Below, in pieces: positions 7,814-15,699 of a stretch of 64,000 bases of DNA (within the stretch, counting starts at the first letter, position 1; each line of letters opens with the position of its first letter). Source of the stretch: Actinomadura meyerae (GTDB lineage: Bacteria; Actinomycetota; Actinomycetes; Streptosporangiales; Streptosporangiaceae); NCBI RefSeq assembly GCF_900188445.1, contig NZ_FZOR01000042.1, forward strand, positions 1 to 64,000, in the 5' to 3' direction. Position numbers and translations under genes: made by a program. The notes below the pieces were generated by a model that was given only the letters and a program-made list of their open reading frames with translations, was not told where the DNA came from and did not search any database.

Positions 7814-8587
7814 TCAGCCCAGCAGCAGGTTCACGACCGCGGCCACCCCGACGGCCACGATCACGCCGCGCAGCACCAGCGGCGGGATGCGCCGGCCGAT
7901 CCGCGCGCCGATCACGCCGCCGCAGGTCGAGCCCGCCGCGATCAGCAGCACCGCGAGCCAGCTCACCTCGGTGTCGGCGAACAGCCACATGAGGGTGAAC
8001 AGGATCGCCGCGGTGCCGTTCACGACGGCCGACAGGACGTTCTTGCCCGCGTTGATGCGCTGCAGGTCGTCGTCCAGCATGATGCCGAGCAGCGCGATGA
8101 GGATGATGCCCTGCGCGGCGCCGAAGTAGCCGCCGTACATGCCCGCGAGCAGCACGCCCGCCCACAGCACCGGGCCGCCGTGCGGGCGGTGCTCGCCCTC
8201 GCGGCGGCGCACCATCCAGCCCTGGAGCCGCGGCTGCACCACGACCAGCACCAGCGCGATGAGGATCAGCGCGATGACGATGACGTTGAACGCCTCGGCG
8301 GGCAGGCCGAGCAGCAGCAGGCCGCCGATCACCGCGCCGATGAAGGACGCGCTGGCCAGCCGCACCAGCCGCCCCCGCTGCCCCTTCAGCTCCTCGCGGT
8401 ACCCGTACGCGCCGGTCACCCCGCCGGGGACGAGCCCGATGTTGTTCGACACGTTCGCCACCACGGGCGGGTAGCCGAGCGCGAGCAGCGTGGGGAAGGT
8501 GATCAGGGAGCCGGACCCGACGACCGTGTTGATGCTTCCGGCGGCCACCCCGGCCGCGAAGATCGCGGCCGCGTCCAGCAGGTTCAC
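7814..8587 (-). CDS. TauE/SafE family sulfite/anion exporter
   Basis: A 257-residue polytopic membrane protein with a GTG start. It has about eight hydrophobic segments in two similar halves; each half begins with a Gly-rich motif, the first being GSINTVVGSGSLITFPTLLALGYPP, the second around GMYGGYFGAAQGIILIALLG. This is the TauE/SafE (PF01925) pattern for sulfite, sulfonate or organic-acid export. A short hydrophilic loop rich in Arg/His separates the halves. No sulfur gene is adjacent, so the substrate is open. Confidence 0.92.
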   Translation of the reverse strand: MNLLDAAAIFAAGVAAGSINTVVGSGSLITFPTLLALGYPPVVANVSNNIGLVPGGVTGAYGYREELKGQRGRLVRLASASFIGAVIGGLLLLGLPAEAFNVIVIALILIALVLVVVQPRLQGWMVRRREGEHRPHGGPVLWAGVLLAGMYGGYFGAAQGIILIALLGIMLDDDLQRINAGKNVLSAVVNGTAAILFTLMWLFADTEVSWLAVLLIAAGSTCGGVIGARIGRRIPPLVLRGVIVAVGVAAVVNLLLG

Positions 8588-8693
8588 GTGCGTCCCATCT
8601 CAGCGCTGCGGTTCACGGCGGTGCGCACATCGTAGGGACACCGGTACCCGGCACCACCGATCGGGGGGTGGTTCGGGTGCGTTCCGCCCGAAT

Positions 8694-9482
8694 TCAGCGG
8701 AGCGAGCGGGCGTACCAGCGGCCGTTCTGGCGGTCGATCGCCAGCGGCAGCCCGAACGTCTCCGAGAGGTGCTCCGGGGTGAACACCTCGTCCACCTTGC
8801 CCTGCGCGACGACGCCGCCGGAGCGCAGCAGCAGCGCGTGCGTGAAGCCCTCCGGGACCTCCTCCACGTGGTGGGTGACCATCGCCATCGTGGGGGCGGC
8901 CGGGTCGCCGGCCAGCGCGGCGAGCCGGGCGACGAGGTCCTCCCGGCCGCCAAGGTCGAGGCCCGCGGCGGGCTCGTCCAGCAGAAGGAGCTCGGGGTCG
9001 GGCATGAGGGCGCGGGCGATCTGCACGCGCTTGCGCTCGCCCTCCGACAGCGTGCTGAACGTCCGCCGGACCAGGTCGGCGCAGCCGAGCGCCTCCAGCA
9101 GTGCGACGGCGCGGCCCACGTCGGTCGTGTCGTACTCCTCGCGCCACCGGCCGATGATCGCGTAGGAGGCGGTGAGCACCAGGTCGATGACCGTCTCACC
9201 GGGCGGGACCTTCTCGGCGACGGACGAGCTGGCGATCCCGATCCGGGGGCGCAGCTCGAACACGTCGGTGCGGCCGAGCTCCTCCTCCAGGATCTCGACG
9301 CCGCCCTCGGTGGGATGCAGCAACGCGGCGGCCACCTGGAGCAGCGTCGTCTTGCCGGCCCCGTTCGGGCCCAGGACGACCCACCGGTCGCCCTCGTTCA
9401 CCGTCCAGTTGACATCGCGCAGCAGGGACGCCCCGCCGCGCCTGACCCCGACTCCGCGGAGCTGAAGCACCTCGCCGGCCAT
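8694..9482 (-). CDS. ABC transporter ATP-binding protein
   Basis: A 262-residue ATPase. I start it at the ATG giving MAGEVLQLRGVGV because the longer frame adds 36 residues with no family match. It has Walker A (GPNGAGKTTLLQ, about residue 40), Q-loop, ABC signature (LSEGERKRVQIARAL), Walker B (LLLLDEPAAGLDL) and H-loop (TMAMVTHHVEE). No membrane partner is adjacent. It resembles stand-alone ModF/YbbL-like ATPases of actinobacteria that supply ATPase function to unlinked permeases or act alone. It is divergent from the hypothetical gene at 9700. Confidence 0.9.
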   Translation of the reverse strand: MAGEVLQLRGVGVRRGGASLLRDVNWTVNEGDRWVVLGPNGAGKTTLLQVAAALLHPTEGGVEILEEELGRTDVFELRPRIGIASSSVAEKVPPGETVIDLVLTASYAIIGRWREEYDTTDVGRAVALLEALGCADLVRRTFSTLSEGERKRVQIARALMPDPELLLLDEPAAGLDLGGREDLVARLAALAGDPAAPTMAMVTHHVEEVPEGFTHALLLRSGGVVAQGKVDEVFTPEHLSETFGLPLAIDRQNGRWYARSLR

Positions 9483-9699
9483 CGCGCGCCGTCGTCTCCC
9501 ATCCGGTAGCCCGTGATCCCTCAGGAAAGAACCTATGCGATCCCGGAGGGCCGTGGGCCGCCGGATCCCCGGCGGAAACGGCGGTCCCACCGTGCTCCTC
9601 CGCCGCGATAGGTCCCTTACGTCCGGTGGAACCGGCGATCCGAGCGCTTATCGTGGATCGCATGCCCATTGGGAACTGTCTGGGAATGAGCCCGAACGC

Positions 9700-10467
9700 A
9701 TGAGCGGGGCCGTCGCCACCGCGCTGGTCGCCTGGGGCAACGCCTGGCTGACGGGGAACGTCGGGCTGGACGAGGCGGTCGACGCGGTCGAGAAGAACGC
9801 CGGCCCGCAGATCCTCGGCGGCGAGCCCGCCGAGGTGACGCTGCGCCGCGGCCTCGGCGACCTGCGCGTCGGCGGGCTGTCGGCGCTGCGGCTCGCGCTG
9901 CCCGAGCCCGGCGACCCGCTCGGGCTGACCGGCCCGCCCGCGTTCAACGCCGCGGCGATCGAGGCGGGCGCCGCCGTCGTCGCCGTCCTCGACGGGCGGG
10001 CGATGGGGCTCGTCCCCGCCGAGGACCGGCGCGGCTCGTCCTACGTCGGCGTCCGCTGGACGCCCCACGAGGCGTCGGCGGCGCTGCCGGACGTCCCGTC
10101 CCTCGCCGAGGCCGACCGGAGCCTCACGCTCGCGATGCGGGACGCCACCGAGGCGCTGCTGACGGTGGACGACTTCGCCGGCGTCCCGCCCGAGATCGCC
10201 GACGCGCTCGGCGACCTGCGCGACCCCGACCGCGGCGACCACCCGCTCGCCCCCGGCTACCCGCAGCGCGCGCACCGCGTCGCCGCGCTCGCCGGGCGGC
10301 TCTCCCTCGTCGTGGACCTCGCCCGCCGGCTCGACGACCGCGGCCTCATCGCCGACCAGATGGCCCGCCGCGGCGAGGCCCTCCGCCTCCTCGACGCCGC
10401 CGTCCGCCGCGCCCTCGTGGCGGCGTGCAATTCGGCGTTCGACCCGGTACCGGGAACGGAGCGCTAG
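9700..10467 (+). CDS. Hypothetical actinobacterial protein
   Basis: A 255-residue soluble protein, Ala/Leu/Asp-rich, without signal peptide, Cys cluster or recognisable motif. The ATG at 9700 is the only in-frame start near the first plausible hydrophobic stretch (MSGAVATALVAWGNAW); upstream codons are shadow-like. The body has well-spaced helical segments and a conserved-looking middle (GPPAFNAAAIEAGAAVVAVLDGRAMGLVP). The final codons (VPGTER then stop) lie inside the left arm and loop of a 21-bp inverted repeat, so the end of the gene may have been reshaped by that repeat. Function not recognised; divergent from an ABC ATPase. Confidence 0.75.
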   Translation: MSGAVATALVAWGNAWLTGNVGLDEAVDAVEKNAGPQILGGEPAEVTLRRGLGDLRVGGLSALRLALPEPGDPLGLTGPPAFNAAAIEAGAAVVAVLDGRAMGLVPAEDRRGSSYVGVRWTPHEASAALPDVPSLAEADRSLTLAMRDATEALLTVDDFAGVPPEIADALGDLRDPDRGDHPLAPGYPQRAHRVAALAGRLSLVVDLARRLDDRGLIADQMARRGEALRLLDAAVRRALVAACNSAFDPVPGTER

Positions 10468-10492
10468 CGGAGTTCCCGGTACCGGGTCGAAC
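10437..10492. repeat. Perfect 21-bp inverted repeat across a stop codon
   Basis: Arms 10437-10457 and 10472-10492 are exact reverse complements around a 14-nt loop; the core is the palindrome CCCGGTACCGGG. The stop codon of the preceding gene (10465-10467) sits in the loop. It will act as a strong hairpin terminator or mRNA-stabilising structure. Confidence 0.85.
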
Positions 10493-10565
10493 CGGCCCTT
10501 GCCGGGGGTTGTGGGGGTCGCCCCCCACAAAGGAAACAGACCCGGCACCGGGAACGGAGCGCTAG
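10441..10565. repeat. 27-bp direct repeat, second copy downstream
   Basis: The 27 bp at 10441-10467 (end of the hypothetical gene) recur at 10539-10565 with one mismatch. The second copy would encode PAPGTER then stop in a different frame relation. With the inverted copy at 10472-10492 this makes three related elements in 130 bp. Confidence 0.8.
10509..10530. terminator. Short GC hairpin
   Basis: TTGTGGGGG and CCCCCACAA form a perfect 9-bp stem around TCGC. It lies between convergent genes and could serve either strand. Confidence 0.45.
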
Positions 10566-10596
10566 ACCCCGCTGCTCCCGGGGGCGTGCATGCAAA

Positions 10597-10625
10597 ACGG
10601 GGCGTCCCCGGTGGGGACACCCCGT
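10597..10625 (-). terminator. Rho-independent terminator of the RDD gene
   Basis: On the minus strand, 13-bp arms with one mismatch (ACGGGG-GTCCCC type) enclose a 3-nt loop and are followed by TTTT. It begins 14 nt after the RDD stop codon. A textbook U-tract terminator is unusual in such high-GC DNA. Confidence 0.75.
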
Positions 10626-10639
10626 CTCAGTGGCGTGCG

Positions 10640-11335
10640 TCAGGCGCGGACCACGATCGTGTTGCAGATCTTGTCGGCGAAGGTCTGCTTGCGGTCGTCC
10701 CACAGCGGCCAGAGGAAGCCGAGGTAGCACAGGAAGCTGTCGGCGACGTGCGCGATCTTGCGGACGAACGCCATGCCGAAGCCGATGGGCTGGCCCGTCT
10801 GCGCGCTCACCAGGCGGATGCCCATCTGGCGCTTGCCGATGGACTGCCCGGTGGTGCCCTCCTGGTAGCAGATCCACAGGCCGCCCGCGATGGACAGCGC
10901 GAAGCCGACCAGCATGAACAGCAGGCCGAGCACCGCGGCGCCGCCGCTGCCGGAGCTGGTGAGCAGCATGCTGAGCAGGTAGAGCACGAAGACCGGACCC
11001 GCGAAGATCAGGTAGTCGATGATGTAGCCACCGGCACGCGAGCCCCACTCGGCCAGCTGGCCGGTCGAGCCGTAGTGGTGGTGGTGGACCTCCTGGTAGC
11101 CGGGCTGTGCGGGCGCCCCGGGGGCGCCGTAGCCGGGCTGGGCGGGAGGCTGCTGGCCGTAACCGGGCTGCGCCGGCGGCTGACCGTAGCCCGGCTGCGC
11201 CGGCGGCTGGCCGTACCCGGGCTGCGCCGGGGGCTGCTGGCCGTAACCGGGCTGGGCCGGGGGCTGCTGGCCGTACCCGGGCTGTTGCTGCCCGTAGCCC
11301 GGCTGCTGACCGTACGGGTCGTAGGGGTTACCCAC
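10640..11335 (-). CDS. RDD family membrane protein with PGYGQQ-repeat N-terminus
   Basis: A 231-residue protein started at GTG (VGNPYDPYG), which has AAGGAG 5 nt upstream; a longer frame has no ribosome site. Residues about 1-80 are a low-complexity Pro/Gly/Tyr/Gln tail of repeated PGYGQ(Q)PPAQ units. Residues about 95-225 are the RDD domain with its namesake residues: two or three membrane helices, opening AEWGSRAGGYIIDYLIF, with TTGQSIGKRQMGIRLV between them. The disordered tail would face the cytoplasm. Function of the family is mostly unknown (some are Na+/H+ antiport or secretion-related). It lies 88 bp downstream of the DUF2752 gene and has its own terminator. Confidence 0.9.
   Translation of the reverse strand: MGNPYDPYGQQPGYGQQQPGYGQQPPAQPGYGQQPPAQPGYGQPPAQPGYGQPPAQPGYGQQPPAQPGYGAPGAPAQPGYQEVHHHHYGSTGQLAEWGSRAGGYIIDYLIFAGPVFVLYLLSMLLTSSGSGGAAVLGLLFMLVGFALSIAGGLWICYQEGTTGQSIGKRQMGIRLVSAQTGQPIGFGMAFVRKIAHVADSFLCYLGFLWPLWDDRKQTFADKICNTIVVRA
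11090..11325 (-). repeat. Tandem coding repeats (Pro-Gly-Tyr-Gly-Gln)
   Basis: About nine degenerate 24-36-bp units inside the RDD gene encode PGYGQQ and PPAQ blocks. Copy number is likely to vary between strains by slippage. Confidence 0.8.
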
Positions 11336-11423
11336 ACTTGCTCCTTTTTGATTGACCCTGTGGTTATGTGACGCCCGCCGGACCCGGTGGGCTCCGCAAG
11401 TCTGACCGAGTATCGACTTCGGC

Positions 11424-11873
11424 TCAAACCCGCAGGATGTCCAACCGGACGAGCTGCCACAGCTCCGACCCCACGAGGGCGGTGCCGAGCATCCAGGCAC
11501 GGGTCTTCGGCTGGAGTGCCCACCACCGTCGTCCCAGGCCCAGCGGTGCGGCGGCGACGGCGATCGCGCCGGTCAGGGCGACCGGGTTCGCGAGGACGGC
11601 CTGGCCCGGACGGCCCGCGCCGAACTCGATGAACACGGTCGTGCCCCCGCACATGGGACACGGGATTCCGGTGAGCGCCCGTAGGGGACAGAGCACGCCG
11701 GGGTCGTTGACGCGGTGGATCCATGACGCGCCGATGGCCGCGACGGCCATCGCCGCGACGCGCAGCGCCGTCCCCATGGGACCGTGCCGCGCCGCGGTGA
11801 GGGTCCGGCTGACGAGCCCGCCGAGCACACCGTCCGGTGCACCGGTGGCCGCCGCCCCGGGCGCTCCCCCCAA
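11424..11873 (-). CDS. DUF2752 domain membrane protein
   Basis: About 149 residues from a TTG start preceded by GGAGG at 5-nt spacing; the frame stays open to another TTG at 11951 with a weaker site. It has three to four hydrophobic segments and the DUF2752 hallmark CPLRALTGIPCPMCGGTT between helices one and two. Such proteins are small integral membrane proteins of unknown role, often next to RDD or TM2 proteins, as here (88 bp upstream of the RDD gene in the same direction). Confidence 0.85.
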   Translation of the reverse strand: MGGAPGAAATGAPDGVLGGLVSRTLTAARHGPMGTALRVAAMAVAAIGASWIHRVNDPGVLCPLRALTGIPCPMCGGTTVFIEFGAGRPGQAVLANPVALTGAIAVAAAPLGLGRRWWALQPKTRAWMLGTALVGSELWQLVRLDILRV

Positions 11874-11951
11874 CGAATCCTCCGCCTCGATGACATACAG
11901 GTGAGTGACCCGTATATCGGGTGCACCCGGAGGCAGGTCAAGTGCGGGCAA

Positions 11952-12370
11952 CGATCCGCGACAGGACCGTTACGGAGTGCACGACGACTCCACCCCGAGG
12001 GTAAGAGTAAGACAAATAGGCAGGTACGTGGGCACTCTTTCTCGCTAAGAGTGCCATGAATCGTCGGCTGCACGGCGTGCGGCGGCCTCGTCCAGGTCGC
12101 TCGAGGCGCGCCGGTCGCCGGACATCGCGGCCCCGGCACCGTCGGCGCGGCGACTGGCCTGCCTCCTCGCCGCGCCGGTGACCCGGCTGGGCGATGGCGG
12201 GCGCCTGACACGGCTGCTGCTGCGCCGCGCCCCGCGTACGCGACCAAGAGCCTGCCGCAACCCCCACCGGCAAGGCGCGTGCAGCCGCGTCCCGATTTCG
12301 GGGCGCCGCCATAACGAGGTCGCCTTTGCTACGTTCGCCATTGTCTTCCATGGCGAGAGGGAGTTGGCCC
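11952..12370. other. Divergent intergenic region, no gene
   Basis: This gap between the DUF2752 gene (leftward) and the OmpA lipoprotein (rightward) holds one clear element, the inverted repeat at 12031-12055. The rest is GC-rich with no convincing start or motif. Confidence 0.5.
12031..12055. promoter_or_regulatory. 9-bp inverted repeat, CIRCE-like half-sites
   Basis: GGCACTCTT and AAGAGTGCC flank a 7-nt loop. The inner GCACTC/GAGTGC halves match those of the HrcA operator CIRCE, but the spacing is 11 instead of 9 and the outer TTA/TAA is absent. It could be an operator for either divergent gene or a leader hairpin. Confidence 0.4.
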
Positions 12371-13927
12371 ATGAATTTCTTTGAGAGTGATCAGCTTTGC
12401 GCGTACCGGCGTATGCGCACACGGGGCGGCAGGGCGGGCCGCGCAATGGTCGTCCTGTCGGTGGCGGCGCTGACCATGCTGGGATGCAGTGGCACGAAAG
12501 GCGGTCCGAAAACCGGTTCCAAGACGTCCGCAAATCCGTCCGGTAAGGCGGCGGATTTTCCGGTCCTGCAGTCGCAGTTAATGACGCACGAGAGCGGGCC
12601 GGTACTCGTCCAGGCGCAGGTTTTGAACCGGATCGCCGGAGACAGGATCACCAGCCGCTTCCGGGTGGTCAACCAGGGCCGGCAGACGGTCGACATGCGC
12701 CAGGCCCTGTCCGATGAGAAGAACCCGACCGGCAGCGGCTTCTTCGCGCACGGCCTGGCGCTGCTGGACGCGGCGGCCGACAGGGCGTACTACCCGCTGC
12801 GCACCGCCGACGGGGAGTGCCTGTGCAGCGAGCTCGGCGACCTCGCGGCCGGGCAGTCGCTGGAGGTCTACGCCGTCTTCCCCGCACTGCCGGCGGAGCT
12901 CTCCAAGGTCACCGTCCAGGTGCCGCACACGGCCCCCATGGTGGACCTGCCCATCGGCAAGGGCGATGTCGCCCCGGTGCCCGGCCAGAAGCCCGACATC
13001 GGCAGGCTGTCGCTCGGACGGCCGATCATCCGGCCGATCGTCAGCAAGGCCGACGGCGTCGAGCTCTCCGAGGACGAGATCGCCGGCGACAAGCGCGTCC
13101 GGCTGTCCGCGGACGTCCTGTTCGCCGTGAACAAGGCGGATCTCAGCCCGCGGGCCCAGGCGCTCCTTCAGGATCTGGCCCGGCAGATCGACCGGTCGCC
13201 GGGGACCACCGTCAAGATCGACGGCTACACCGACGACACGGGCGACGACGCGATCAACCAGCCGCTGTCGGAACGGCGGGCGCGGGCGGTCGAGGCCGGG
13301 CTGAAGAGCCTGGTGACCAGGACGGGCCTGACCTACCGGTCGGCCGGCCACGGTTCGGCGGACCCGGTGGAGAGCAACGACACCGATGAGGGACGGCAGC
13401 GCAACCGGCGGGTGGCCGTCACCTTCGCCCGGCCCGTGCAGCGCCGGGCGGCCCCGTCCGGCGGCCCCGCGGGCGGACCGCCGGTGACGTGGTCGCCGGG
13501 CGGCAAGCTGCCCGCCGTGGCGCGGGGGCGACTGCCCGACGACCAGGAGCTGACCGTCACCATCAACGGCCTTCACCGCGATTCCAGCGGCCTGGTGTCG
13601 CTCGTGTGGACGGTCACGAACAACGGCGCCGAAATGGTCGACGTGGCCGGAGTATTCGACGCCGGCCTGCTCCAGTACGACGGCAGGACCGCCGGCGGCG
13701 TCTCGCTCCTCGACAGATCGGCGAAGCTCGACTACCGCACCCTGCGGGACGACCAAGGCGTATGCCTCTGCACCTCGTTCGCGTTCCACGAGAAGCGCGA
13801 AATCAACCCCGGCGAGAGCGGCACCTACGCCAACCTGTTCAAGCCCGCCTCGTCCACGACGACCGTGGACGTGGAGATCCCCTACGACGACCGCAAGACC
13901 GTCATCAAGAACGTGCCCATCACATAA
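12371..13927 (+). CDS. OmpA-domain lipoprotein with duplicated flanking domain
   Basis: A 518-residue lipoprotein. The ATG is chosen for its GGGAG site 7 nt upstream. The lipobox MLGC puts the acylated Cys at residue 39. Residues about 245-353 are an OmpA/MotB C-terminal peptidoglycan-binding domain (FAVNKADLSPRAQALL, IDGYTDDTGDDAINQPLSERRA, NRRVAVTF). Residues about 62-197 and 385-518 are two diverged copies of the same unknown beta-type domain: both contain a GxxLLD...YxxLR..xGxCLC core (CLC at 150-152 and 465-467) and end in a V.V..P....V.....PI strand. The protein should anchor the membrane to the wall. No other envelope genes adjoin it. Confidence 0.92.
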   Translation: MNFFESDQLCAYRRMRTRGGRAGRAMVVLSVAALTMLGCSGTKGGPKTGSKTSANPSGKAADFPVLQSQLMTHESGPVLVQAQVLNRIAGDRITSRFRVVNQGRQTVDMRQALSDEKNPTGSGFFAHGLALLDAAADRAYYPLRTADGECLCSELGDLAAGQSLEVYAVFPALPAELSKVTVQVPHTAPMVDLPIGKGDVAPVPGQKPDIGRLSLGRPIIRPIVSKADGVELSEDEIAGDKRVRLSADVLFAVNKADLSPRAQALLQDLARQIDRSPGTTVKIDGYTDDTGDDAINQPLSERRARAVEAGLKSLVTRTGLTYRSAGHGSADPVESNDTDEGRQRNRRVAVTFARPVQRRAAPSGGPAGGPPVTWSPGGKLPAVARGRLPDDQELTVTINGLHRDSSGLVSLVWTVTNNGAEMVDVAGVFDAGLLQYDGRTAGGVSLLDRSAKLDYRTLRDDQGVCLCTSFAFHEKREINPGESGTYANLFKPASSTTTVDVEIPYDDRKTVIKNVPIT

Positions 13928-14073
13928 ATGCGGTAGCGGGAGTGGCACGGCGGCTGCGGCGGCCAGGTCGCGGCCACCGGCCGGACGGCACGTGGGTGGA
14001 CGGCCGGTCCGCCGGCACGCGTGCGGAGAGGGTGCGCGGGGCGGAGGGCGCACGGACGGCGCAAGGGAGGCGT

Positions 14074-14116
14074 GGGGGGAACAGAGGGCGCACGGGGGAG
14101 AACAGAGGGCGCGCGA
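14074..14116. repeat. Near-tandem 20-bp purine-rich repeat
   Basis: Two adjoining copies of a GGGGG(A/G)GAACAGAGGGCGC unit lie in the gap between convergent genes. Related GGAGGGCGCACGG pieces occur just upstream. It looks like simple local duplication. Confidence 0.5.
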
Positions 14117-14181
14117 AAACGCACGGAGGGCACCGGCCCGGCCGGGGCCGCGGCGCCCGCGTACGGCGAGGCCGCGAGGTG

Positions 14182-14967
14182 TCAGCTCTGCGCGGCGGCG
14201 CCGACGACCATGGGGCCGGCGCCGGCGGGCAGGTGCTCGGCCTCGACGACGTCGGCGATGACCGCGGTGATGTTGTCGGGGCCGCCGTTCTCGCGGGCCA
14301 GCTCGATCAGCCGGTCGACGGCGCGCTGCGGATCGGCCTCCGCCGAGACGACCTCGTAGATCGCCTGCGCGTCGACCGGGCCGCTCAGGCCGTCCGAGCA
14401 CAGCAGATAGCGGTCGCCGAGCCGGGCCTCGCGCAGGCGCAGGTCGGGCTCGCGGTCCTCCCGGCCGTCCAGCACCCGGTACAGCACGTGGGACAGCCGC
14501 GAGGTCTCGGCGGGGTCGGCCTGCTGGCCGGCCTGCTCCGCCTCCGCCTTGAGCAGCTCGTCCATCGTGTGGTCCTGGGTCATCTGGAACAGCTCGCCGT
14601 CGCGGAGCAGATAGCCGCGCGAGTCGCCGACGTGCGCCAGCGCCACGGACTCCCCGGACCAGAGCATCGCGGTGAGCGTGGTGCCCATCCGGCTGAGGTC
14701 GGGACGTTCCTCGCGGACGATGCGGAGCTTCTCGTTGGCCTCGGCCACCGCGCGGCCCAGCATGTCAACAAGATCGTCCTTGGGGGCAGCGGTGTCCAGC
14801 GAGCGCAGTGAGCCGATGACGGTCGAGCTCGCGACCTCGCCGCCCGCATACCCGCCCATGCCGTCCGCGACCGCGATCAACCACGCACCGGCGTACCCCG
14901 AGTCCTCATTGTTCTCGCGGTTGCACCCGATGTCGCTGCCTGCTGCGTACCTGATTGCTACGTTCAT
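14182..14967 (-). CDS. PP2C-family Ser/Thr protein phosphatase
   Basis: A 261-residue PPM/PP2C phosphatase of the bacterial Stp/PstP type, without the membrane tail that PstP has. The metal-binding motifs are present: GxNREND-type N-terminus (GCNRENNEDSG), VADGMGGYAGGEVAS, a THVGDSRGYL-like strand (LAHVGDSRGYLLRDG), LCSDGLSG and the final GGPDNITAV. It would remove phosphate from Ser/Thr kinase substrates or anti-sigma antagonists. It starts 36 bp after the response regulator gene ends, in the same direction, so the three genes kinase-regulator-phosphatase likely form one operon. Confidence 0.93.
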   Translation of the reverse strand: MNVAIRYAAGSDIGCNRENNEDSGYAGAWLIAVADGMGGYAGGEVASSTVIGSLRSLDTAAPKDDLVDMLGRAVAEANEKLRIVREERPDLSRMGTTLTAMLWSGESVALAHVGDSRGYLLRDGELFQMTQDHTMDELLKAEAEQAGQQADPAETSRLSHVLYRVLDGREDREPDLRLREARLGDRYLLCSDGLSGPVDAQAIYEVVSAEADPQRAVDRLIELARENGGPDNITAVIADVVEAEHLPAGAGPMVVGAAAQS

Positions 14968-15003
14968 ACCAATTTCGATGACGATCCTGTCAGAGGAGTT
15001 GTA

Positions 15004-15699
15004 TCAGTAGCGGACAGTGGATTCCCCGGTTTCCCCGGCGGAGCCGGACGATCCGACACCGTGCCGGACCGCGTACAGCGCCGCCTGCGTCCGATCCTGG
15101 ACTCCCAGTTTCATGAGCAGATTACTGACGTGCGTCTTGACCGTCTTCTCGGACACCACGAGCGCGCGCGCGATCTCCCGGTTGGACCTGCCTCGCGCGA
15201 TGTGCACGAGCACCTCCCGTTCCCGTTCGGTCAGCGCGGCCATGCCGCGGTCGTCGTCCCGCTGCGCCGTCCCGTCGCGCAGCATCGCCTCGGCCGCGTC
15301 CGGCGCGAACAGGACGTGCCCGTCGTTGACCGCCCGGATCGCCTGGACGAGCGCCTGCGGGTCGACGTCCTTGTACAGATACCCGGCCGCACCCGCCTGC
15401 ACGGCCGGCAGCACGTGGCCGCGCTCCGTGACGCTGGTGAGGACCAGGACCCGTGCCTTCACCCCACGAGCCCGCAGCTCCGTCAGCGCGGCCAGACCGT
15501 CGGCGCCCGGCATCTTGAGGTCCAGGAGCACGATATCGGGCTCCAGCGATTCGGCCAGTGTCACGGCCGACGCGCCATCCTCGGCCTCGCCCACGACCTC
15601 GATGTCGTCCTGGATGCCGAGGAACGTGCGCAGCCCCTGCCGGACGACCGGATGGTCGTCGGCGATGAGCACCTTGATGACGCCCGGACCCGCCGTCAC
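15004..15699 (-). CDS. NarL/LuxR-type response regulator
   Basis: A 231-residue response regulator. The receiver domain has the acidic pair (ADDHPVVRQG), the phospho-acceptor Asp60 in DIVLLDLKMPG, the Thr/Ser switch (VLVLTS) and Lys near YLYKDVDP. A LuxR-type helix-turn-helix follows at about 155-215 (LTEREREVLVHIARGRSNREIA, then VSEKTVKTHVSNLLMKL). Its start overlaps the kinase stop by 4 bp (ATGA), so it is translationally coupled to its cognate kinase. Confidence 0.95.
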   Translation of the reverse strand: MTAGPGVIKVLIADDHPVVRQGLRTFLGIQDDIEVVGEAEDGASAVTLAESLEPDIVLLDLKMPGADGLAALTELRARGVKARVLVLTSVTERGHVLPAVQAGAAGYLYKDVDPQALVQAIRAVNDGHVLFAPDAAEAMLRDGTAQRDDDRGMAALTEREREVLVHIARGRSNREIARALVVSEKTVKTHVSNLLMKLGVQDRTQAALYAVRHGVGSSGSAGETGESTVRY

